Shown here: piece by piece, positions 1 to 5,211 of the stretch
Layout: each line of letters opens with the position of its first letter
Numbering within the stretch: the stretch's first letter is position 1
Assembly: GCA_937916355.1 (NCBI GenBank)
Contig: CALFTM010000100.1
Span: 1-7,161, forward strand
DNA length: 7,161 nucleotides
Source: an uncultured Bacteroidales bacterium
Lineage (GTDB): Bacteria > Bacteroidota > Bacteroidia > Bacteroidales > Paludibacteraceae
Direction of reading: 5' to 3'
Position numbers and translations under genes: made by a program
Notes under the pieces: model-generated
Seen by the model: the letters and a program-made list of their open reading frames with translations, nothing else
Told to the model about the DNA's origin: nothing
Databases searched by the model: none

Positions 1-24
1 CCATACGCTGAATTTTTCTTTCTG

Positions 25-53
25 CAAAGATAATGTTTTGGACGTGATTTCAA
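25..53 (-). promoter_or_regulatory. Candidate leftward promoter (Bacteroidetes type)
   Basis: Read on the minus strand, TATCTTTG (25-32) matches the Bacteroidetes -7 consensus TAnnTTTG. A TTGA 17 bp further upstream (50-53) could serve as the -33 element. The box would drive a gene leaving the left edge. A minus-strand ATG at 4-2 lies a plausible 20 bp beyond the box, but only one codon of that gene would be inside the window, so it cannot be tested. The call rests on consensus match and spacing only. Confidence 0.4.
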
Positions 54-96
54 TATGGGTGTAACAAAAATTAATGAATTAGGAATTGATGCTTTT

Positions 97-109
97 GCCC
101 CGTTGGGGC
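97..109. repeat. GC-rich hairpin in AT-rich intergenic DNA
   Basis: GCCCC-GTT-GGGGC is a perfect 5-bp GC-only stem with a 3-base loop. On the plus strand it is followed by GAGTTTTGTTG and preceded by TTTT, so it could act as a short terminator for rightward transcription. No supported plus-strand gene ends here. The rest of 1-221 is AT-rich and holds no gene I can support. The hairpin may also help end leftward transcription of the pair at 222-1128. Confidence 0.35.
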
Positions 110-221
110 GAGTTTTGTTGTGTGCAGCATGGAAATTGCAAATGTGTATAGCTTTGGTTGTTGCTCATTGGGAAAAATGATTATACAAAGAGCGGGCTGA
201 TTGCAAATCTGACCGAGGTTC

Positions 222-617
222 TTAGTAATTTAAAAATCGATCGTGATGCATTTTTTGAAAAAACCAATAATACATAGCAATAAAAGCCATAATCCATAAT
301 AACACGGTTAAGAATATCATAAAATTTGCAAATTTAACAGGATAATAACGCTTCTTTATCCAACTTTTAAAATAGTTGATGTAACGAGCTTTGTAATACG
401 TCGTATAGTATATTAATAGGAACAATATCACATAATAAGAAATAATAAGCAAAGGAGAGAATATATTAAATATAAACATAATAGATACTCCTCCAACCAT
501 TGTTAACGCCAACAACGGAGTATAAGCAGCTGTCAAATTAAAACCTTTATTTATTGTACGTCTTTGACAATAAAATGAATACAAAAGCCAATTAAATAAA
601 AATGATACTAACTTCAT
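222..617 (-). CDS. Small multi-pass membrane protein, unknown function
   Basis: This encodes 131 residues of a very hydrophobic, aromatic-rich protein that I do not recognise. About three membrane segments are visible: roughly residues 31-53, 55-73 and 96-118. Between the second and third is a strongly basic stretch (about 76-94, with KARY and KKRYY), which by the positive-inside rule is probably cytoplasmic. There is no obvious catalytic motif and no cleavable signal peptide. The start is ATG (617-615), only 4 bp after the stop codon of the gene at 622-1128, so the two are almost certainly co-transcribed and probably translationally coupled. Base composition is very AT-rich, as in its partner and unlike the central operon. 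The close pairing suggests a shared function, for example as a membrane complex or an immunity-type protein, but nothing in the sequence shows which. No clear terminator follows the gene. Confidence 0.8.
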   Translation of the reverse strand: MKLVSFLFNWLLYSFYCQRRTINKGFNLTAAYTPLLALTMVGGVSIMFIFNIFSPLLIISYYVILFLLIYYTTYYKARYINYFKSWIKKRYYPVKFANFMIFLTVLLWIMAFIAMYYWFFQKMHHDRFLNY

Positions 618-621
618 AGCA

Positions 622-1128
622 TTAGAAATAAAATTTCTTCATTATTCGTTTTTTGAAATAGGTCTCCATTATTTCAATCGAAATTTCCCTATCGTATGTA
701 TCAGGAAAAAAAAGAAAATAGTTATTGTTAAAATTAAACAGAAAACACTCTGCTTTAAAATGAAATTTTTCACAACTTTCAAAGGGAAAACAAACGTATG
801 AAACATTAGTTTCATTAATTTTCAAGGTTTCCCCTGTAGATTTTGTAAAACACAACCCATCTTCAACTACGTCTATCTTAACAACAATATTTAAAAAAAC
901 AAAATTCAAAAACACAAACTGGACTGAATTTATAACTAAAAAGGGTATAAGAAAAAACAACATTCTAGAAACAAACATATAGAAAGTATATTTGTCGAAA
1001 TTATAAAACAAAAAAATTAAACATGCCAAAGCACTCAGAACTACAAAAATAGTAGAATTATTTAAAATCTTACGCCAAAAATAACGATAAATTGCTTTTT
1101 TTAAATTTTCATTAATTGCCACCTCCAT
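622..1128 (-). CDS. YcxB-like two-TM membrane protein (tentative)
   Basis: This encodes 168 residues counted from the ATG at 1128-1126. A TTG nine bases further upstream (1137) is in frame, but the ATG is preferred and has GGA a few bases upstream. A charged, amphipathic N-terminus (about 1-27) is followed by two membrane segments (about 28-45 and 53-85). A C-terminal cytosolic domain with alternating strand-like segments follows, containing VEDGLCF, a TGE turn, KINETNVSYV and later a FLFFPD stretch, ending in a basic helix (YFKKRIMKKF). Two helices followed by a small beta-rich domain is the layout of YcxB-like proteins, whose function is not established. The match is by layout rather than by a diagnostic motif, so the family call is tentative. 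It is the first gene of a bicistron with the gene at 222-617. A -7 box lies upstream at 1313-1320. Confidence 0.75.
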   Translation of the reverse strand: MEVAINENLKKAIYRYFWRKILNNSTIFVVLSALACLIFLFYNFDKYTFYMFVSRMLFFLIPFLVINSVQFVFLNFVFLNIVVKIDVVEDGLCFTKSTGETLKINETNVSYVCFPFESCEKFHFKAECFLFNFNNNYFLFFPDTYDREISIEIMETYFKKRIMKKFYF

Positions 1129-1174
1129 ATTTTCCAACTTTGATAAGTTTCAATTTATTCTTCTACCTTATTTC

Positions 1175-1271
1175 CGCAACACTACATTAATAAAAAACTT
1201 TTAAAATCCAGATCAGCAAAAAGCTACTCAGGATTTTCCGTGTCAGAAAATTCACTCGTCTTAGTGTTGCG
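1175..1271. repeat. 10-bp inverted repeat pair in intergenic region
   Basis: CGCAACACTA (1175-1184) and TAGTGTTGCG (1262-1271) are perfect inverted copies separated by 77 bp. They lie in the leader of the leftward bicistron, between its putative promoter (1313-1320) and its start codon. They could be arms of a long-range RNA structure, paired protein-binding sites, or the ends of a decayed miniature element. No target-site duplication is obvious outside them. Confidence 0.4.
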
Positions 1272-1312
1272 ATAGAAGACAAACGAATTTGGTGGTAACA
1301 CGACATCTGTAG

Positions 1313-1344
1313 CAAAGGTACAAATAAAACCCGACAAAAACAAT
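1313..1344 (-). promoter_or_regulatory. Candidate promoter of the leftward membrane bicistron
   Basis: Read leftward, TACCTTTG (1313-1320) fits the Bacteroidetes -7 box TAnnTTTG. ATTG (1341-1344), 20 bp upstream, is one base away from the -33 TTTG. It would give a leader of roughly 180 bases before the ATG at 1128. A weaker box, TAGTGTTG (1184-1177), lies closer to the gene. The remainder of 1129-1498 holds no gene I can support, only short overlapping frames of about 39 codons. Confidence 0.45.
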
Positions 1345-1453
1345 CCTCACAGAGGCGCATTTTCAATCAAGGAGCGTTTTGACGCATCTTCTGTCGTGGT
1401 GTTGAGCCGTAATTTTTTTTCTTCATTTGTGCAGTTTTTCATCATTTAAGCAT

Positions 1454-1461
1454 TATATTTG
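1454..1461 (+). promoter_or_regulatory. Candidate -7 box for the 80-residue gene
   Basis: TATATTTG is an exact fit to TAnnTTTG and lies 37 bp before the ATG at 1499. A TTTG at 1426-1429 is the nearest -33-like element but is 24 bp away, a few bases longer than usual. Transcription would start near 1468, which argues against the upstream in-frame TTG at 1427 being the start codon. Confidence 0.5.
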
Positions 1462-1498
1462 TGGCAAGAAACATTGTTTAACGCGTAAAAATAAGGTC

Positions 1499-1741
1499 AT
1501 GGACAAAGTTGTTATCAAAGTGACGTCAGAGCAAATATTGGAAATCTATTCGGAACGCAAATTCGGTGGAACGTTTGTCTTTCGCAATGAGTACGAAAAA
1601 GTCATAAGAAAATTAATCGAAAGGAACAAAAATGATTATGAAATCGAAATGATTTTCGATGAGGATTTTTGTTATTTCGAATCGGCTATCGCTAAGGAAC
1701 TAAAAGAGATATTCGCCGAATATATAAAAGAGCCAAAATGA
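1499..1741 (+). CDS. Small soluble protein, possibly STAS-like (DUF4325-type)
   Basis: This encodes 80 residues from ATG at 1499, with an AAGG just upstream. An in-frame TTG at 1427 would add 24 residues but lies upstream of the probable transcription start and is rejected. The protein is soluble and acidic, with no signal or membrane segment. The order of elements is a strand (VVIKV), a helix (about 9-18), the ERKFGG segment, a helix (FRNEYEKVIRKLIERN), a strand (EIEMIFDEDF), then a helix beginning FESAIAKELKEIF. This resembles small STAS-like proteins of the DUF4325 type, in which a strand ending in an acidic residue is followed by a serine-containing helix with a conserved EL. The resemblance is by pattern only, and a function as anti-sigma antagonist or regulator is not shown. 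It is a single-gene unit ending at a strong hairpin. Confidence 0.75.
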   Translation: MDKVVIKVTSEQILEIYSERKFGGTFVFRNEYEKVIRKLIERNKNDYEIEMIFDEDFCYFESAIAKELKEIFAEYIKEPK

Positions 1742-1743
1742 AA

Positions 1744-1770
1744 TAATTGGCATTGAAAGAATGCCAATTA
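1744..1770. terminator. Hairpin terminator between convergent units
   Basis: TAATTGGCATT (1744-1754) pairs perfectly over 11 bp with AATGCCAATTA (1760-1770) around a GAAAG loop. It starts 3 bp after the stop codon of the 80-residue gene. The sequence is T-rich on both sides (TAGTAATTTTC rightward, TTTCATTTTGG leftward). It could therefore stop transcription from the left gene and also from the DUF2157 operon converging from the right. Confidence 0.8.
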
Positions 1771-1844
1771 TAGTAATTTTCAAATGTCGGAACGGGACGA
1801 TTTTGAATGAAACTGTCTTCTGGGAATAGATGGTCAAAACAAAC

Positions 1845-2360
1845 TCACTCAATCAGTTTCTTATTCACATCGCACAGTCCGACAAGGCTGCAAGTCCCAA
1901 TCATCTCTCCTTTTGTCACAACTTTCAGCATGCCGTACGTGGCAGCCACATATTTAATGGCAGTGCCTTCTTGAAAGAAATAACTGTCTGAACCGATGGT
2001 ATAGAACTTTCCTCCCCAGCTGTTTTTTTCTAAAGAATATCGAAGCAGAAGTTCGTCCTCTCTTAATGCTACTGTTGCGTCATTGGTCAAACTGACAAAA
2101 TGGGCGACTCTATCATCGTCTAACCGCACAACGCAAAATTTATTCGATTCTGCTTCAAGGCCATAAATATGATCACAAACTTCAAAACGAAGAGTCATAT
2201 AGTCTCCTTGCATAAGCGAGCGAGGGTCCACCGGACGCAATGCCAGCAACACAGTCTCACCTTCGCTCAGAACCTTCTCATTCTTCACTATGTTGAAACA
2301 AAAAAATAGCAGCACAAGCACCATGTTGGCTGATATGATGAATAGTTTTAATTTGCTCAT
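1845..2360 (-). CDS. GDYXXLXY domain membrane-anchored protein
   Basis: This encodes 171 residues. An uncleaved N-terminal anchor (about 5-25) is followed by an extracytoplasmic domain. The segment ETVLLALRPVDPRSLMQGDY (about 35-54), continuing to MTLRF, carries the signature motif of the GDYXXLXY family: G52, D53, Y54, L57 and an aromatic F59 where Y is common. The preceding P-V-D-PRSLMQ stretch is also typical of the family. The molecular role of the family is unknown. It is the third gene of the operon, and its ATG overlaps the stop codon of the DUF4401 gene by 4 bp (ATGA), so translation is likely coupled. Length fits the family. The predicted orientation puts the GDY domain outside the cytoplasmic membrane, next to the two multi-pass partners. 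Confidence 0.9.
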   Translation of the reverse strand: MSKLKLFIISANMVLVLLFFCFNIVKNEKVLSEGETVLLALRPVDPRSLMQGDYMTLRFEVCDHIYGLEAESNKFCVVRLDDDRVAHFVSLTNDATVALREDELLLRYSLEKNSWGGKFYTIGSDSYFFQEGTAIKYVAATYGMLKVVTKGEMIGTCSLVGLCDVNKKLIE

Positions 2361-3313
2361 TTTTTTAATCTGTTGATGAAAAAGAATAGTAGTAAAAAGA
2401 TGATTCCGCTACCCATAAGCAAGTATGATTTATGACTTAGTAAGATCTCCATGTCGTAGTAGAACTTGCCGATAGAATAGATTAAGAAGAGTCCCAACGC
2501 AACCACGCCAAACTTGTCCGACACCATGTAGGTGAGAATCAAGCCCAGCACAGCAAGTGAGACGTTGGGCGTGACGCAGGAGGCTGCGCAACCTAACAAA
2601 ACAAGAGCCGTGCCCATAGCTTTTTTTGTGGATCCTATCTCCTGCTTTGACAATATAAAGAGTGCCACTGCGAAACTTAATAAGGCGCAAATAATAGACT
2701 GCGCTACATTGTCAATACCCAACAAAGCGTAGGGGATAGCAACAACTACTATACAAAAGCGAAGGGTGGGTATATATTGTGCATAAAGATTTTCTTTTTT
2801 GAATTTATCCGCATCAAACCAAATCGTCAAACCGTAGATAACCATTAAGAGGATTGAGTAGTAAAATGAAAAGTTTTCCAAAAAAGAATATCCTATAAAA
2901 TCGAACATTAGAGGGAAGACAGAGACAATCGACAAAAGAATGAGCTGTCTCAAAAAATGGTTTCGGCAAAAAATCCACGATACAATCAGCACGCAGAATT
3001 CAAAAAACCAGAAAGCACTTTTAGGCATTTCATGATTTATCAACATAAAAGAAGAGAGAACTTCTCCAGAAAAGAAAAGTGGCAGAGCTACCGAAAGTAT
3101 AAGTTTTTCGTTATCAACTTTTCTCGTCATTATGATAGAGCCAATAATCAAGCATAAGCCCAAAACAAGAGCGCCATATGCATAATCTACCATTAGTGCC
3201 AACGGGAAACCAAGCGTTAACATGGTTATCTGTCCTCCAATATAAAAGAGCAATTTGAGCGGCCACGTCAGTTTTGTGCCCTCTGTCAAATCATATTTGT
3301 CTGTAAATTCCAT
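2357..3313 (-). CDS. DUF4401 multi-pass membrane protein
   Basis: This encodes 318 residues from the ATG at 3313, which has AAAGGA about 7 bp upstream. A TTG six bases further out is in frame but less likely. The protein has about ten to twelve hydrophobic segments, a short charged N-terminus, and a basic hinge at about 166-178 (DADKFKKENL). The C-terminal part is the most characteristic of DUF4401: TPNVSLAVLGLIL (about 248-260), then GKFYYDMEILLSHKS (about 282-296), where aromatic YY, a leucine-rich turn and the KS pair precede the last membrane helix. The function is unknown. It lies 21 bp after the DUF2157 gene and overlaps the GDYXXLXY gene by 4 bp. Many bacteria carry the same three genes together, and some have DUF2157 and DUF4401 fused, which suggests a membrane complex. 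That last step is inference. Confidence 0.87.
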   Translation of the reverse strand: MEFTDKYDLTEGTKLTWPLKLLFYIGGQITMLTLGFPLALMVDYAYGALVLGLCLIIGSIIMTRKVDNEKLILSVALPLFFSGEVLSSFMLINHEMPKSAFWFFEFCVLIVSWIFCRNHFLRQLILLSIVSVFPLMFDFIGYSFLENFSFYYSILLMVIYGLTIWFDADKFKKENLYAQYIPTLRFCIVVVAIPYALLGIDNVAQSIICALLSFAVALFILSKQEIGSTKKAMGTALVLLGCAASCVTPNVSLAVLGLILTYMVSDKFGVVALGLFLIYSIGKFYYDMEILLSHKSYLLMGSGIIFLLLFFFINRLKK

Positions 3314-3334
3314 AAACAATCCTTTTGAAAGTTT

Positions 3335-4255
3335 TTACTCATTGTTTTGATTCTCTGATTGCTGATTTGCAGAAGAAATCGCATCCCACTCCCTCTTTTT
3401 GTCTATGAGGTGTTTGCCTAAAAAATAGATGGCGGCCATAAATGGTATTGAGACCCAAAACATCATCTCCCAATCATCTATAATCCGAATCAATAATTCA
3501 TATATTATGGTTAAAACACCTATGCAGAAAACCGAATAGAGCATGAGGTTTCTCTTCATGAACGCATAAAATAGGGTTGCTGCGCTCACTGCTATACTAA
3601 TAGAAAAATCCCAACCATCGATAAAGTCAAAGCCATCAAAGATAACAATTGAAATCATGATCACTGCGAGGGTGTACGCAACACTGAAAAGCAGTGTCAT
3701 AAACCATTTTGGGGCGACACTTTTGTGCGGTATTAACTTCGGTGAAAATTCAAAAAAGAGGATGAAAAGAGAGGTGATAACCACAAAGTCTGTGAATCCC
3801 AATTTGACAGACGGAATCAATCCGTAGGCAAGCATCGTCAAGCCTATAAAGAAAACCCACAACGGATAGAAGTCTGCCACAACCACCCAAACCACAATGC
3901 AAATAGCCCAAGAGAGGAAGAGCGTGTAACTGTCTGCTCCCGTCTGGTATATTTGTCCGAACAGAGCCAAGAAAGCACCTACCAGTATGCACATGGAAAA
4001 AATGGTTATGTTGCGCACCCAGTCACGCATGGGCACTTTCACCACGGCGACAAAGGTGGAGAGCAAAAGAGCCGCCACAATCCCCATCTTTACAAAACGA
4101 TGAATCGTTTCCCAGTTGTAGGCAAAGAAAAATATGATTCCGCTCAACAGGAGACCGGCTCCAAGCGAGAGCGTCAAAACCTCAGAAAACCTCAACCACT
4201 TTTGTGCATCGACTTTTCCCGCAGGTGTCGTGTTAATAATGTTATTTCCTTCCAT
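3335..4255 (-). CDS. DUF2157 multi-pass membrane protein
   Basis: This encodes 306 residues from ATG at 4255. A short cytosolic N-terminus with K19-W20 leads into about nine or ten membrane segments. Two family hallmarks are clear: FFFAYNWE (42-49) after the first helix, and the sequence around GQIYQTGADSYTLFLSWA (100-117), the best conserved block of DUF2157. The C-terminus is hydrophilic, with KKREW followed by an N/Q/E-rich tail. No catalytic residues are known for the family, and its biochemical role is not established. It is the first gene of the operon with DUF4401 and GDYXXLXY. No Shine-Dalgarno sequence is evident. Instead, the bases before the ATG are the 3' arm of a leader hairpin (4264-4306), so initiation may depend on RNA structure. 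Confidence 0.92.
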   Translation of the reverse strand: MEGNNIINTTPAGKVDAQKWLRFSEVLTLSLGAGLLLSGIIFFFAYNWETIHRFVKMGIVAALLLSTFVAVVKVPMRDWVRNITIFSMCILVGAFLALFGQIYQTGADSYTLFLSWAICIVVWVVVADFYPLWVFFIGLTMLAYGLIPSVKLGFTDFVVITSLFILFFEFSPKLIPHKSVAPKWFMTLLFSVAYTLAVIMISIVIFDGFDFIDGWDFSISIAVSAATLFYAFMKRNLMLYSVFCIGVLTIIYELLIRIIDDWEMMFWVSIPFMAAIYFLGKHLIDKKREWDAISSANQQSENQNNE

Positions 4256-4263
4256 TTTATTAG

Positions 4264-4306
4264 TGAGGTTCTATAAAAACTCTTTTAGCGAATAACCTGA
4301 ACCTCA
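4264..4306 (-). promoter_or_regulatory. Leader hairpin upstream of DUF2157 start
   Basis: TGAGGTTC (4264-4271) and GAACCTCA (4299-4306) are perfect 8-bp inverted copies. In the leftward mRNA the second arm ends 8 bases before the ATG. A nested AAAA/TTTT pair (4276-4279 with 4283-4286) could form a smaller stem inside the loop. The fold would cover the place where ribosomes bind. No aptamer class is recognised. Confidence 0.45.
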
Positions 4307-4328
4307 TTATGGCTACTGCAAAAGTTTT

Positions 4329-4358
4329 TTTCGAAAGTCAAAGGTAGTATAATATTTG
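4329..4358 (+). promoter_or_regulatory. Possible rightward promoter for the restriction-modification genes
   Basis: AATATTTG (4351-4358) differs by one base from TAnnTTTG and has TTTC (4329-4332) 18 bp upstream. It would give a leader of about 160 bases before the nuclease ATG and would overlap the divergent operon promoter. No better match lies closer to 4528, so the call is weak. Confidence 0.25.
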
Positions 4359-4370
4359 TAATTTATGAAA
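4339..4370 (-). promoter_or_regulatory. Candidate promoter of the DUF2157 operon
   Basis: Read leftward, TACCTTTG (4339-4346) is an exact fit to TAnnTTTG. TTTC (4367-4370) is one base from the -33 TTTG, with the expected 20-bp spacing. Transcription would begin near 4332, giving a leader of about 77 bases that contains the hairpin at 4264-4306. Confidence 0.6.
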
Positions 4371-4527
4371 TTATTTTAGACCTTTGTAGGGGAGTTATGG
4401 ATGCTTATGGTTACACTTCGTTTTTACAGTACACCCTAATAATCCTAAGCACTTCATCTCTTGAAACATAATTAATCATTTCAACAGATTATTCTATGTT
4501 CATTGATTAACATTCAAACAAAAATAT

Positions 4528-5211
4528 ATGACCAAAAAAACGAAGCTAACAATTGAAACATTGCGTGAAGAAGCAAAACAATTCTGTATAGCAGAATCAA
4601 AAATTAAAAACAGCGAATTGTACGGAATAACAGACGGGAAGGCCGTAGGAACATACGTAGAACACAAATTCCAACAACGATTAAATTCAAAATACATAGT
4701 AACTATCGGTTCTTCCGCAAGTGGCATTGACTTACCATCGAAGGATATTTTGACTGACATAAAAGTAACATCAATAAAGCAACCTCAAACATCATGTCCA
4801 TATAAAGATGCGAAACAAAAAATTTTTGGTTTAGGTTACAATTTACTGGTTTTTGTGTATAATAAAATTGATAATCCTAAAACCAAAACTACAACATTAC
4901 ACTTTGTGAGTTGTACGTTTATATCAAGTGAACGAACTGCAGATTATACAACCACTTACCGCTTGCGTGAAATGATAAAAGATAAAGCTAACGAAGAGGA
5001 TATAGTTGCGTATTTAACTGATAAAAACATTCCGGCAGATGAAATAACTTTGCAAAACATGGCAAAAATGATAATGAAAAATCCTCCCAAACAAGGATAT
5101 TTAACTATATCTAATGCATTGCAGTGGAGGTTGCAATATCAGAGAGTTGTTTCTCTAACGGAAAACGTGTCTGGCATTAACAAAATCATTGATGAGAATA
5201 TTGAAAAATGA
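4528..5211 (+). CDS. Putative type II restriction endonuclease, PD-(D/E)XK type
   Basis: This encodes 227 residues from ATG at 4528, preceded by an A-rich sequence rather than a Shine-Dalgarno site. The protein is soluble. A helix with E45 (GTYVEHKF, 41-48) precedes a strand with D68 (SSASGIDLP). After an eight-residue gap comes D77-I78-K79 (TDIKVTS). This E...D...DxK order fits the active site of the PD-(D/E)XK nuclease fold. Next are KQPQTSCP (84-91) and QKIFGLGYNLLVFVY (97-111), probably core-completing segments. The C-terminal third is helical (GYLTISNALQWRLQYQ, 190-205) and may bind DNA. The assignment rests on this motif pattern and on the downstream methyltransferase gene, whose start overlaps the stop codon by 4 bp (ATGA). 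Together they would cut unmodified DNA and protect the host. The recognition sequence cannot be read from the protein. Confidence 0.78.
   Translation: MTKKTKLTIETLREEAKQFCIAESKIKNSELYGITDGKAVGTYVEHKFQQRLNSKYIVTIGSSASGIDLPSKDILTDIKVTSIKQPQTSCPYKDAKQKIFGLGYNLLVFVYNKIDNPKTKTTTLHFVSCTFISSERTADYTTTYRLREMIKDKANEEDIVAYLTDKNIPADEITLQNMAKMIMKNPPKQGYLTISNALQWRLQYQRVVSLTENVSGINKIIDENIEK
5045..5052 (+). promoter_or_regulatory. Possible internal -7 box before the methyltransferase gene
   Basis: TAACTTTG inside the nuclease gene fits TAnnTTTG exactly, 155 bp before the methyltransferase ATG. No good -33 element is at the usual distance. A separate promoter for the methyltransferase would help protection precede cutting, but a chance match is quite possible in AT-rich DNA. 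Confidence 0.2.

Noticed and set aside
55..180. A 41-codon plus-strand frame starting ATG GGT GTA in the left intergenic region.
   Set aside because: No good -7 box or ribosome binding site, no recognisable domain, and it runs through the GC hairpin at 97-109; probably chance.
1187..1343. Two overlapping minus-strand frames of about 39 codons (1187-1306 and 1224-1343), one ending in a protein-like hydrophilic tail.
   Set aside because: Short, no supporting start site; the -7 box at 1313-1320 lies inside one of them. A gene remnant is possible but not supportable.
1427..1498. An N-terminal extension of the 80-residue protein from TTG at 1427.
   Set aside because: The extension covers the probable -7 box at 1454-1461 and precedes the likely transcription start; the ATG at 1499 is preferred.
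2430..2732. Open frames inside the DUF4401 gene on both strands.
   Set aside because: They are other-frame readings of a gene with clear family motifs; no domain or start signal supports them.
3750..4276. Open frames overlapping the DUF2157 gene (3750-3992 minus, 3953-4276 plus).
   Set aside because: They are shadows of a well-supported membrane protein gene and encode low-complexity, arginine/histidine-rich peptides.
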